From positions 1 to 7,010 of the forward strand of contig JAJFMS010000172.1 of the NCBI GenBank assembly GCA_020696885.1: a stretch of 7,010 nucleotides of DNA, written 5' to 3'. Source of the DNA: Armatimonadota bacterium (lineage in GTDB: Bacteria; Armatimonadota; SYMT01). Of this stretch, positions 1-6,014 are shown piece after piece (the first letter of the stretch is position 1; each line of letters opens with the position of its first letter). Below the pieces are notes generated by a model that saw only the letters and a program-made list of their open reading frames with translations, searched no databases and was not told the origin of the DNA. Both the position numbers and the translations under genes were made by a program.

Positions 1-29
1 CGTCCCCGTAGCCTGGGGGGCAAGAGGTA

Positions 30-60
30 TTGGGTATTGGGTCCGCTCCCCAACACCCAA
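30..60 (-). terminator. Stem-loop just after the metallophosphoesterase gene
   Basis: Two 12-base arms (30-41 and 49-60) pair around a 7-base loop. Read as minus-strand RNA, all positions pair, with one G-U wobble. The hairpin starts 9 bases after the stop codon of the minus-strand phosphoesterase gene, which is the usual place for a transcript end. No run of T follows on the minus strand, so it is not a textbook intrinsic terminator. It could instead be a 3'-end stabilising hairpin or a copy of a dispersed intergenic repeat. Confidence 0.45.
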
Positions 61-69
61 CACCCGCCC

Positions 70-2064
70 TTACCCCCACACCGGCCGGGGCGGCTGTGCC
101 TTCCGGATCTCCACGCACTTCAGGATGCGCCGGTTCCAGGCCGGGCGCTCGTCCGGTGGGAAGTCCGGCACGTGGAACACCGGCATGGGTGCCTCCCGCC
201 GGTAGCCGGAGCCGGCCTTGCGAACCCCCACCGGGTGCACGCGCAGTACGTCCGGGGTTACCTCGATGCGAACGTAGTGGTAGAGCGGCCCACCGGCGCC
301 GTCCGAGGCGCGCGGGCCGTTGCCCGCAGCCACGCACTCCGTGGCGCCTCCCTCGCGGAGGGAGTGGTACAGGTTCTGGAACCGCCGGAACTTGCGCGGT
401 TCCAGGATGGAGGCCCACAGCCAGCGCTGGCCGCCGCCGCCGGTGACGATGAGCCCGGTGTGCGGAAGCTGCGTGGACCGAAACCACTCGAAGGCGTGCG
501 CGTGGCCCGCCAGCACCAGGTGCACCTTGTCCCGGAGCAGCGGGATCAGGTTCTCCCGCATGCCCAGCACGTCCGGGTTCTCGCTGTGATCCCCGATGCT
601 GGTGTACAGCGGCTGGTGCAGGAAGACGATGCGCCAGCCGTCCGGGTTGTCCCGCACCGACTCCTCGATGCTGGCCCGCAGCCACTCGAGCTGGGCGGTG
701 TCGTAGTCTTCGGGCTGGCGACCCATCCGGCGATGCTCCACCGCCAGGTGGCGCTGCACGTCCAGCGCGGCGGTGGTCAGCTTCTGGATCCGCGCGCACA
801 ACTCCGCGGGAGGCGGCCCGGCGCTCACGGCGCACCAGCCGCGGCTGCCCTGAAGCAGCGCCTCGCGCGCCTCCGTCAGCGACTCCCGCTCGGGTCCGTC
901 CGGCAGCTCGGCAAAGCAGTATTCCAGCTTCTCCAACAGCCGGCAGATGTCGTCCCCCACGTCTGCCAGGCGCTCCACTGCGTCCGCGGACTTCCCGCGG
1001 CTGGCAAGGCCGGTCGCCGCCGCAGACCATTGCCGGTGCATCTCTTCCGCCAGGCCCAGGACCTCACCCGCATCCGTGTTCGGCATGTCGATCGCCCGCA
1101 GCGCGGCCGCGAGCCCGGCGAGGGCATCCTCCACCTTCCCGGCAGCCATCTGTAGCGAGTCCAGGTGCGTTACATCCGCCACCACCCGCTTTCGCTCCTG
1201 CTCCAGCCAGGCTTCCAGCGCCTTCTTGTCCCGGTCGATCTGCCGAGTGAGCGCCGCGGCCCGCTTCTCCAGCTCCTTCACGCAGTGCGCCGCGTTCTCT
1301 CGCTCGGCGGCCAGGTCGGCGGAGGGCGGCGGCGACTCCAGGGTGTTGGAGTCCAGGGCGAAGAAGTCCACCTTCCCCACGCGGAACCGGTAATAGCGGT
1401 TCGGCACCCGGGTCCGCTCCCCGAGCACGTACTCGGCGCTGCCGTTGCTGTCCTTCCCATCCACGAACGCGTGCATGTAGGCAGCGCCCTGGTCCGAGCC
1501 GCCTTCCGGCACCTGCATCGAGAACAGCTCCCGCGCCACGGCGGCGATGCCCCGGCCCACGAACGGCAGCCGGGACAGCCAGGCGCCCCAGCCGGAGAAG
1601 TCGTAGTAGTCGTGGTTGCCGGGGACCGGGAGGAACGGGAGGCGGAAGGTAAAGCTGTCGACCGTGCTCTCCGGCGTCAGGAAGTCCGCGTAGGGGCGGC
1701 GGAAGTTCCGGTCGTACAACCGCCGCTCGCCGGTCATGTAGACCACGTCGCCCATGTGGAGCACGAAGCGGCCGGCGCCAGCCTTTCCGGGCAGCGCCGC
1801 GTCTTCCGCCATCAGCGCCCCCACCGCGTCCTGCGGCGAGACCTGGCTCCGCGAGCCGGCCGAGTCGCCGGTGTCCCCCAGCGCGAGGAACTCGAAGCGC
1901 TCCGGATCTTCCGGCTGCGGCAAGTCGAGGGCGTAGGGCCGCGGTCCGGGCGGCATGGTCCAGCGGGAGATGATGTCCCGGTCGGCGGGACTACGGAAAA
2001 AGTTGACGAGATCAACGGCCTTCAACGCGGGGCTCCTGGGGTGTGCGGCCGGCGGCCTGCGCAT
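70..2064 (-). CDS. Calcineurin-like metallophosphoesterase with a large helical insert
   Basis: Predicted two-metal phosphoesterase of 664 residues; the substrate cannot be told from sequence. All family motifs are visible in order: GDTGD (D64, D67), HMGDVVY (D106), GNHD (N150, H151, D152), FLHQPLY (H483) and GHAH (H521, H523). The catalytic fold is split. The strand ending FFALDSN (near 240) is normally followed closely by the QLEWL helix (near 458). Here about 200 residues intervene (roughly 248-450), rich in Ala, Leu, Glu, Arg and Lys, with a coiled-coil-like stretch around 251-297. After GHAH there is a beta-rich tail (about 530-664). No signal peptide or membrane segment is evident, so the protein looks cytoplasmic as called. 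The ATG at 2064 is the most upstream usable start, since a stop lies in frame upstream. An AGGGAG lies 14 bases upstream, rather far for a ribosome site, so M37 (ATG at 1956) is a possible alternative. The gene stands alone. Confidence 0.9.
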   Translation of the reverse strand: MRRPPAAHPRSPALKAVDLVNFFRSPADRDIISRWTMPPGPRPYALDLPQPEDPERFEFLALGDTGDSAGSRSQVSPQDAVGALMAEDAALPGKAGAGRFVLHMGDVVYMTGERRLYDRNFRRPYADFLTPESTVDSFTFRLPFLPVPGNHDYYDFSGWGAWLSRLPFVGRGIAAVARELFSMQVPEGGSDQGAAYMHAFVDGKDSNGSAEYVLGERTRVPNRYYRFRVGKVDFFALDSNTLESPPPSADLAAERENAAHCVKELEKRAAALTRQIDRDKKALEAWLEQERKRVVADVTHLDSLQMAAGKVEDALAGLAAALRAIDMPNTDAGEVLGLAEEMHRQWSAAATGLASRGKSADAVERLADVGDDICRLLEKLEYCFAELPDGPERESLTEAREALLQGSRGWCAVSAGPPPAELCARIQKLTTAALDVQRHLAVEHRRMGRQPEDYDTAQLEWLRASIEESVRDNPDGWRIVFLHQPLYTSIGDHSENPDVLGMRENLIPLLRDKVHLVLAGHAHAFEWFRSTQLPHTGLIVTGGGGQRWLWASILEPRKFRRFQNLYHSLREGGATECVAAGNGPRASDGAGGPLYHYVRIEVTPDVLRVHPVGVRKAGSGYRREAPMPVFHVPDFPPDERPAWNRRILKCVEIRKAQPPRPVWG

Positions 2065-2142
2065 GCTCGATCGTACTGCTCCCTAGCCCTTACCCATGGA
2101 AAGCGACTGGAGAACCGCGATTTCGGTGGGGACTCGTTAACG

Positions 2143-2342
2143 AAAGAACCGTCTGGCGAAGGGCGCCGTTTGCCCCGTGGCCATCCCGACCGACTACGGA
2201 TCCCACCACACGCCGCAGTGCTGGGCGGTTCGCTGCTCAACCTTCGGGATTGCCACAGCGCCACGAAAGCACGGTGAAGACCGAGGAGGGCGACGGGCGC
2301 TTCGCAATGACGTGGAGGGTCGGGGACGGTAGTTCGTCCACA
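2143..2342. repeat. Tandem ~200-bp repeat, copy 1 (complete)
   Basis: First of two adjacent copies of a unit of 200-202 bp. Its best conserved blocks are 2169-2192, identical to 2370-2393 over 24 bases, and 2238-2262, identical to 2440-2464 over 25 bases. Between these blocks the copies diverge but still align. Inside the unit, 2151-2187 (GTC-TGGCGA... ending GTGGCCATCCC) and the reverse complement of 2247-2310 (beginning GTCATTGCGA, ending GTGGCAATCCC) resemble each other. They also resemble a dispersed repeat type I recall from many bacterial genomes, with GTCATTGCGAGG at one end and GGCAATCCC at the other. The unit is therefore probably two such elements in opposite orientation. Open reading frames crossing it are not coding-like. 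Confidence 0.75.
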
Positions 2343-2480
2343 AAAGGACCGTCATGGCGAGGGGCGTCTTTTGCCCCGTGGCCATCCCGACCGTGGACGG
2401 ATCCTGCCAAACGCCGAAGTGCCAGAGCGGGGTACGTCGCAACCTTCGGGATTGCCACAGCGCCGCGTTCGCACGGTGGA
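2343..2480. repeat. Tandem ~200-bp repeat, copy 2 (cut short)
   Basis: Second copy of the unit that begins at 2143. It carries both conserved blocks (2370-2393 and 2440-2464) and a better preserved element end at 2351-2387, starting GTCATGGCGAGG. Similarity to copy 1 fades at about 2480. The last part of the unit, equivalent to about 2280-2342 with the CTTCGCAATGAC end, is absent. The loss is on the side facing the decayed insertion sequence, so a deletion or insertion there may have removed it. No function is visible beyond being a repeat. Confidence 0.72.
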
Positions 2481-2712
2481 AAACGCTTGGGGCGGTAGCA
2501 GCTACCCGCGCGCGAGCACGTCCGCGTGGTCGCGGGATCCCTCGTTTTGGCGCCTCAGGCGCGCAAAGACGGTAGCGTCGCCGGCACGCTACCACGGGGC
2601 GCCACCCACCGCGTGCACCGCACGGGAGGCTACCTGCTTCCTGCGCGCCCTAGGTCGGGGTCGGTAGCAGTGCGGCCAACAACCGGCGCCACAGGACGGG
2701 GTAGGGACAACT
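2481..2712. repeat. Non-coding stretch with clustered GGTAGC/GCTACC inverted repeats
   Basis: No gene is supported here. The hexamer GGTAGC occurs at 2494, 2571 and 2663, and its complement GCTACC at 2501, 2588 and 2629. They form a tight palindrome at 2494-2506, a perfect 8-bp stem-loop at 2571-2593, and a wider outward pair at 2629-2634 and 2663-2668. CGGTAGCAG is directly repeated at 2493 and 2662. Another G/C-rich imperfect hairpin sits at about 2545-2567. The stretch lies between the tandem repeat and the 3' end of the transposase. Part of it may be the non-coding end of the insertion sequence, but no terminal repeat matching the other end was found. Confidence 0.5.
2571..2593. other. 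Perfect 8-bp stem-loop
   Basis: GGTAGCGT at 2571-2578 pairs perfectly with ACGCTACC at 2586-2593 around a 7-base loop. On the minus strand it is followed by GTCTTTG, only a weak T run. It could therefore act as a poor terminator for transcription leaving the transposase gene, or simply be one member of the GGTAGC repeat cluster. Confidence 0.45.
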
Positions 2713-3970
2713 CTACGGCAACTGCACCCGCACGTGCCGGGCGCGGCTCCGGACCCGCGCGGCGATCTTGCACAGCCGGTTGCGGATGGTGAAACAGGTG
2801 ATAAGCCGCCGTGTGGAGGATCAGCCGGAACTGATTCGCCCGCCGGAACTCGCAACTCAGCCGGTCCGCCGCGAGGTCGATCTTGAACTCCTTGATGCGA
2901 TTCTCGGGGTTGCCCCGGCCACAATAGAAGCGGTAGATCGCCCGCGGACTCCAGCCACATTCCGGCCCTAAATCGGACACGACCCACCGTGGGTTGAGCG
3001 CTTCCTGGGTCACTTCTGCTTTGCAGACTACTTGCTCTTTGATCTTCCAGGTTTTGGCCCGATAGCTGAAGGAGCGGTAGAGACGACAGGGCTCGCCCCG
3101 GGGACCGCGGTGCCGCCGGCGCTGCGCCTGCGCCAGCGCCAGCGCCACGCGGACCAGTTGGCGCTCGGAAAGCGCCGTTAACCGCGGGTTTTTGGCCAAT
3201 CCCAGGCAGTAATTGATCCGCAACTGGCGGCAGGTGCGCAGCATCTTCGCCACCCCGAAGGCGCTGTCCGCCCGCAGGATGATCTGGACGTCGGGAAACC
3301 GCTGGCGCAGGGCCCGGACCACCTGTTTGAGCAGATAACGCGCGCCGCGGAGCGCCGGCGCGTTTCCGGGTCGGAGGAGCGCCCCGATGACGTATTCCCG
3401 GCTCCCATCGATGTGCCCACAGAGGTAGAGCGGCAGATAGCAAGGGGTGTCGTAGAAACCGTTGAACAGCACCCCTTGCTGCGCTCCGTGAGCGGGATCT
3501 ACGAACGGATCGAAATCCAGGACAATGCGTTGCGGCGCCGCGCCACACCGCTGGAGAAACACGTCGAGGAGGACCTGTCCCAGGCGCGCCAGATCCGCGG
3601 TAGTCACACGATTCTCGAAGCGGGAGAGGGTCGATTGGCTGGCGAGGGGGACGCCGCCGGGAGCGTGGCGCAGAGCCACCTTGAGCAGGGGATCATGCCG
3701 GAGTTGCTGCGCATCGTTGGCGTCTGCATAGCCGGCGGCGATGAGGTAGATGCGCTCGCGGAGCAGGTCCAGCACCGAATGTTGGACCTTGTCCGGATCC
3801 CGCAGGTCCTCAATGGCGGTGGCGAGGGCGGTGGTGAGCTGCAGTTGCTGATCCGCGAGGGCCAAGGGGAGGAAGCCCGCATCCGAGGACAGGTCGCCCC
3901 CGTCAAAATCGACGGTAAGCCCGCGGGGGCCCAGGGCAGGAACGGCGAGGGGCCGGGACGAAGCTGACAT
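2630..3970 (-). CDS. IS1380-family transposase, C-terminus frameshifted
   Basis: DDE transposase that would cut and join the insertion sequence ends. Family features are clear. The N-terminus has DGGDLSSDAG (23-32) and LASQSTLSRFEN (109-120). The catalytic region has LDFD (D152), DPAHGAQQ, ALLRPGN and RADSAFG (D235). The C-terminal signature is Y349-x2-R352-x3-E356-x6-K363, so the catalytic triad is complete. The start ATG has GAAAGG nine bases upstream. After F393 (AAYHLF) the open frame (446 residues) turns into Pro/Arg/Ala-rich sequence unlike the family. The expected family ending, with TIRNRLCKIAARV, lies in another frame from 2790 and stops at 2713-2715. One extra base near 2791-2794, or loss of two, explains this; repaired, the protein would be 418 residues. 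The linker family members usually carry before TIR also seems missing, so the gene is probably inactive. A sequencing error is possible. Confidence 0.88.
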   Translation of the reverse strand: MSASSRPLAVPALGPRGLTVDFDGGDLSSDAGFLPLALADQQLQLTTALATAIEDLRDPDKVQHSVLDLLRERIYLIAAGYADANDAQQLRHDPLLKVALRHAPGGVPLASQSTLSRFENRVTTADLARLGQVLLDVFLQRCGAAPQRIVLDFDPFVDPAHGAQQGVLFNGFYDTPCYLPLYLCGHIDGSREYVIGALLRPGNAPALRGARYLLKQVVRALRQRFPDVQIILRADSAFGVAKMLRTCRQLRINYCLGLAKNPRLTALSERQLVRVALALAQAQRRRHRGPRGEPCRLYRSFSYRAKTWKIKEQVVCKAEVTQEALNPRWVVSDLGPECGWSPRAIYRFYCGRGNPENRIKEFKIDLAADRLSCEFRRANQFRLILHTAAYHLFHHPQPAVQDRRAGPEPRPARAGAVAVELSLPRPVAPVVGRTATDPDLGRAGSR

Positions 3971-4130
3971 GCAGAGGGGCCTTTCGGGTGTTTGTTTGTT
4001 TCACACCATCAGGTACGCGGAAGGTCCCTCGAAAGATTCCCGGAAACCGCCGCTTTTCCGCTCCCGCTCACCCTCTCCGACAGCGGTACACGCTGTACGC
4101 CTCCCAGCCACGTCGTGCATAATCCGGGCT
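2713..4130 (-). mobile_element. Decayed IS1380-family insertion sequence, one end not found
   Basis: The element is defined by the transposase and by a probable terminal repeat beyond its start codon (about 4116-4130). The minus strand reads CCCGGATTATGCACG inward from there, a type of end I recall from IS1380-like elements; that recollection is not proof. No matching copy was found 3' of the transposase down to 2100, and no target duplication could be recognised. That end is therefore probably deleted or rearranged. The lower limit given is the stop of the repaired transposase frame, not a proven boundary; the true edge could lie in 2481-2712. Confidence 0.55.
3980..3985 (-). promoter_or_regulatory. 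Ribosome binding site of the transposase
   Basis: The minus strand reads GAAAGG here, nine bases before the ATG at 3970. This supports that start over internal ones, and the family N-terminus begins soon after it. Confidence 0.5.
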
Positions 4131-4140
4131 AATGCCCGGA
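4116..4140. repeat. Probable insertion-sequence terminal repeat and 18-bp palindrome
   Basis: GCATAATCCGGGC at 4117-4129 looks like the outer end of the IS1380-type element. It overlaps a perfect palindrome at 4123-4140: TCCGGGC, spacer TAAT, GCCCGGA. The second arm lies over the first codons of the broken acyltransferase. The palindrome could be a preferred target that the element entered, a junction product, or chance in GC-rich DNA. A smaller hairpin, GTACA-CGC-TGTAC, sits nearby at 4086-4098. Confidence 0.4.
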
Positions 4141-4633
4141 CCGCTCGAGTTCTCGCCGCTGCCGTACCTGCTGCTCATGCCGCTGCTGGTGGCGGTGGGG
4201 CAGGCGATTGCGCAACGGGTGCCGTTCTACCGGAAGCTGCTGGCGGAGCCAGGGGGTGCCGGAACTCGACGGTCTTCGCGGGCTGCTGGCGACCGGGGTC
4301 TTCTTCCACCACTGCGCGGTCCACCGGGCTTACCAGGCCACCGGGATCTGGGCGCGACCGTCCTCCCCGTTCTACGCGGCGCTGGGGGAGCTGGCGGTGG
4401 TCTTGTTCTTCCTGATCACCGGCTACCTGTTCTGGCGCCGGGTGCTGGAGGGACGCCAACCGCCGCCCGTCCGATTCTTGCCCGCGCCGACCTACTGGAT
4501 CGCGATGGCAGGTTGCGGGCTGGTTACCGTCGGGCTGGCCGCGGCGACCTATCGCTGGGTAGAGCACCCGTTCCTGCGGTCCGCTGCAGCGCACGACCCG
4601 GCACGGGCCTTGCCTGGGTCCCCGGTCCCTTGA
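4132..4633 (+). pseudogene. Broken membrane acyltransferase (acyltransferase_3 type)
   Basis: Remnant of an integral membrane O-acyltransferase, a family that modifies surface sugars or lipids. The first frame, from ATG 4132, gives a hydrophobic segment (PYLLLMPLLVAV) and RVPFYRKLLAEPG. It then loses sense at a five-G run (4252-4256). Removing one G joins it to the next frame, which reads VPELDGLRGLLATGVFFHHC, the family's N-terminal signature. ELAVVLFFLITGYLFWRRVL follows, and the C-terminal hallmark TYRWVEHPFLR comes soon after. The repaired product would be about 166 residues, while family members usually have about 350-400. The central membrane helices are missing, with the join at about 4470-4500. 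There is no ribosome site before 4132, and the ATG sits on the insertion-sequence end, so the original start may lie elsewhere or be lost. The gene is surely non-functional unless the deletion is an assembly artefact. Confidence 0.8.
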
Positions 4634-4644
4634 AAACCGGGACC
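4624..4644 (+). terminator. Weak stem-loop at the end of the acyltransferase remnant
   Basis: GGTCCC (4624-4629) can pair with GGGACC (4639-4644) around a 9-base loop that contains the TGA stop of the remnant. An alternative pairing is CCGGT with ACCGG. No T run follows. It may be a leftover terminator separating the remnant from the lipoprotein gene. Confidence 0.25.
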
Positions 4645-4745
4645 GCCTCCCCGCCGGTTTCCACCCAGCGACCTGCCCAGGGTTAGCAACTCCCCGGCCA
4701 AACTAATGGCAGGCAGTGGATGCTGCCCTCGTCCTGTCGCTCGCT

Positions 4746-4749
4746 GGAG
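4746..4749 (+). promoter_or_regulatory. Ribosome binding site deciding the lipoprotein start
   Basis: GGAG lies five bases before the ATG at 4755. This favours 4755 over the in-frame ATG at 4716, which would add 13 residues ahead of the charged start of the signal peptide. Confidence 0.55.
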
Positions 4750-4754
4750 TCCTG

Positions 4755-5894
4755 ATGCGCACCATTCCCAAGCCCGTTGTCACCGTTTGCCGGCGCCTCA
4801 TGCCGCTCGCGCTGGTTCTCGCCCTCGCGCTCCTCGGCGGGTGCCGGAAAAGCAGCCCGTGGTCGCCGGATGGACGACAGGTCGCCGTGGAGGCTCATGG
4901 CGGCATCCAACTCTACGATACGGTAGCCGGCAAGTTTCGAGTCCTGGTGCCTGGCGAGCTTAGGAAGCGCGAGGCCCTCGCGCCGGCGTGGTCGCCGGAC
5001 TCGGGGCGCATGGTGTTCTTCGAGGCCACGGCTGTCGGTGACCATTTGACCACCAGCCTGGAGTCGATCGAAGTGGCGACGGCGAAGCGCACCACGCTGG
5101 TACGCGAGCTTCTGAACACGATGCCAGGCAACTCCGAGGAAGATCCGCTGGGGCCGGTTCGGGATTACTGTTCCGCCGCCTGGAGCCCGGACGGTCGGGA
5201 GATCGCCTACGTCACCGTAGAAGGCGGCCGCTACGTGCTATGGGTAGTGGACCCGGCAGGGGGGCGTCCCCGGCGGCTCACCCCGGAAGGCCGGCAGCTC
5301 GCCGCGCCAGCATGGTCCCCCGATAGCCGCTACCTCGCCGTTGCCGGGGCGGCCACCGAGGAGGGTGCGAGCTGGGAGTTGGAGCTGCTGGAGCGGGACG
5401 GGACTAACCGCCGCACGCTCTGCCGGGCTCCCAACGGTCTGGAGCTTGGCAGCGGCCCCCAGTGGTCGCTCGACGGCAAACTGGCCGGCGTGATCTTCCG
5501 TCGTGCCGGGGCCCAGGCAGCCGGGGAGCCGGAGACGTGCGAGGCCTGGCTCATCTCCATCCCGGATGGAGGCCTGCGGAAGCTGGTGGACGTGCCCGGG
5601 CCGGCGTGGTCCGCCTCGTTTACGCCGGATCTGCGCTCCGTGCTCTTCCTTCAGGAGGCCGATCCGGGTGCGGGCCGGCCCACCGCCACCGGCGCCGTGC
5701 TGGAGCCGCCCTACAAGCAGGCCCGTACAATCCCCCACCCGGCAGGATACGACGATGCCACGGTGACCACTCCGATGATCTCGCCGGACGGGAAGGCGGT
5801 TTCCGTGCTGATCCGGGAAGGTGACAAGCTGCCGCTGCTGGGCCTGCGGTACCTGGATGACCGCGGCCCGGTGGATCTCACCATTCCGAAGTAG
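4755..5894 (+). CDS. TolB-like beta-propeller lipoprotein
   Basis: Predicted exported lipoprotein of 379 residues. The start MRTIPKPVV is followed by arginines, a hydrophobic stretch (LALVLALALL) and the lipobox LLGGC, with C30 as the lipid-attachment residue. The rest is built of TolB/PD40-type repeats. WSPDG-like turns occur at W36, W79, W143, W187 and W237, with degenerate ones at FTPD (289-292) and ISPDG (342-346), which suits a six- or seven-bladed propeller. The first blade begins only five residues after C30, so the propeller would sit close to the membrane. Propellers of this type bind proteins or peptides; no enzymatic residues stand out. It lacks the N-terminal domain of true TolB and no pal or tol genes are near, so it should not be called TolB. 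The hydrolase gene follows in the same direction after 120 bp. An alternative start at ATG 4800 would still keep the lipobox. Confidence 0.85.
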   Translation: MRTIPKPVVTVCRRLMPLALVLALALLGGCRKSSPWSPDGRQVAVEAHGGIQLYDTVAGKFRVLVPGELRKREALAPAWSPDSGRMVFFEATAVGDHLTTSLESIEVATAKRTTLVRELLNTMPGNSEEDPLGPVRDYCSAAWSPDGREIAYVTVEGGRYVLWVVDPAGGRPRRLTPEGRQLAAPAWSPDSRYLAVAGAATEEGASWELELLERDGTNRRTLCRAPNGLELGSGPQWSLDGKLAGVIFRRAGAQAAGEPETCEAWLISIPDGGLRKLVDVPGPAWSASFTPDLRSVLFLQEADPGAGRPTATGAVLEPPYKQARTIPHPAGYDDATVTTPMISPDGKAVSVLIREGDKLPLLGLRYLDDRGPVDLTIPK

Positions 5895-5943
5895 CTGCTC
5901 GCCCCCTATCTGCCGTAGCCGGCGGGACGGCCTCGGACGAGCC

Positions 5944-5972
5944 CTTGCGTTCGGTGATATCCTCCGCGCAAG
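5944..5972. promoter_or_regulatory. Inverted repeat between the lipoprotein and hydrolase genes
   Basis: CTTGCG (5944-5949) and CGCAAG (5967-5972) form a perfect 6-bp inverted repeat with a 17-base spacer, 42 bases before the hydrolase start. The spacing would suit a dimeric regulator, but arms this short can arise by chance. No convincing -35/-10 pair was recognised in the 120-bp gap. The hydrolase has only a weak ribosome site, GCAGG at 6003-6007. Confidence 0.25.
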
Positions 5973-6014
5973 ACACAGCATTTCCTCGAGCTCCGAGAGA
6001 AAGCAGGCTCTACG

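Noticed and set aside
37..2277. Two long plus-strand open frames (37-1155 and 1165-2277) opposite the phosphoesterase
   Set aside because: The minus strand carries every phosphoesterase motif in order. The plus-strand frames look like codon-bias shadows with no domain signals.
2143..2480. Possible CRISPR array
   Set aside because: There are only two copies, the unit is about 200 bp, the conserved blocks are separated by diverged repeat sequence rather than unique spacers, and no cas genes are present.
2194..2595. Small open frames on both strands across the repeats
   Set aside because: They exist only because the tandem repeat is GC-rich. The same peptide fragments recur from the repeat copies, and there is no ribosome site or domain signal.
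2788..2796. Programmed ribosomal frameshift in the transposase
   Set aside because: There is no convincing slippery heptamer, IS1380-type transposases are normally made from one frame, and the usual linker before the final segment also seems lost. Decay or a base error is simpler.
2589..3548. Minus-strand open frame of 319 residues overlapping the transposase
   Set aside because: It runs in another frame through the transposase catalytic region and has no family features. It is not the frame that holds the missing C-terminal segment either.
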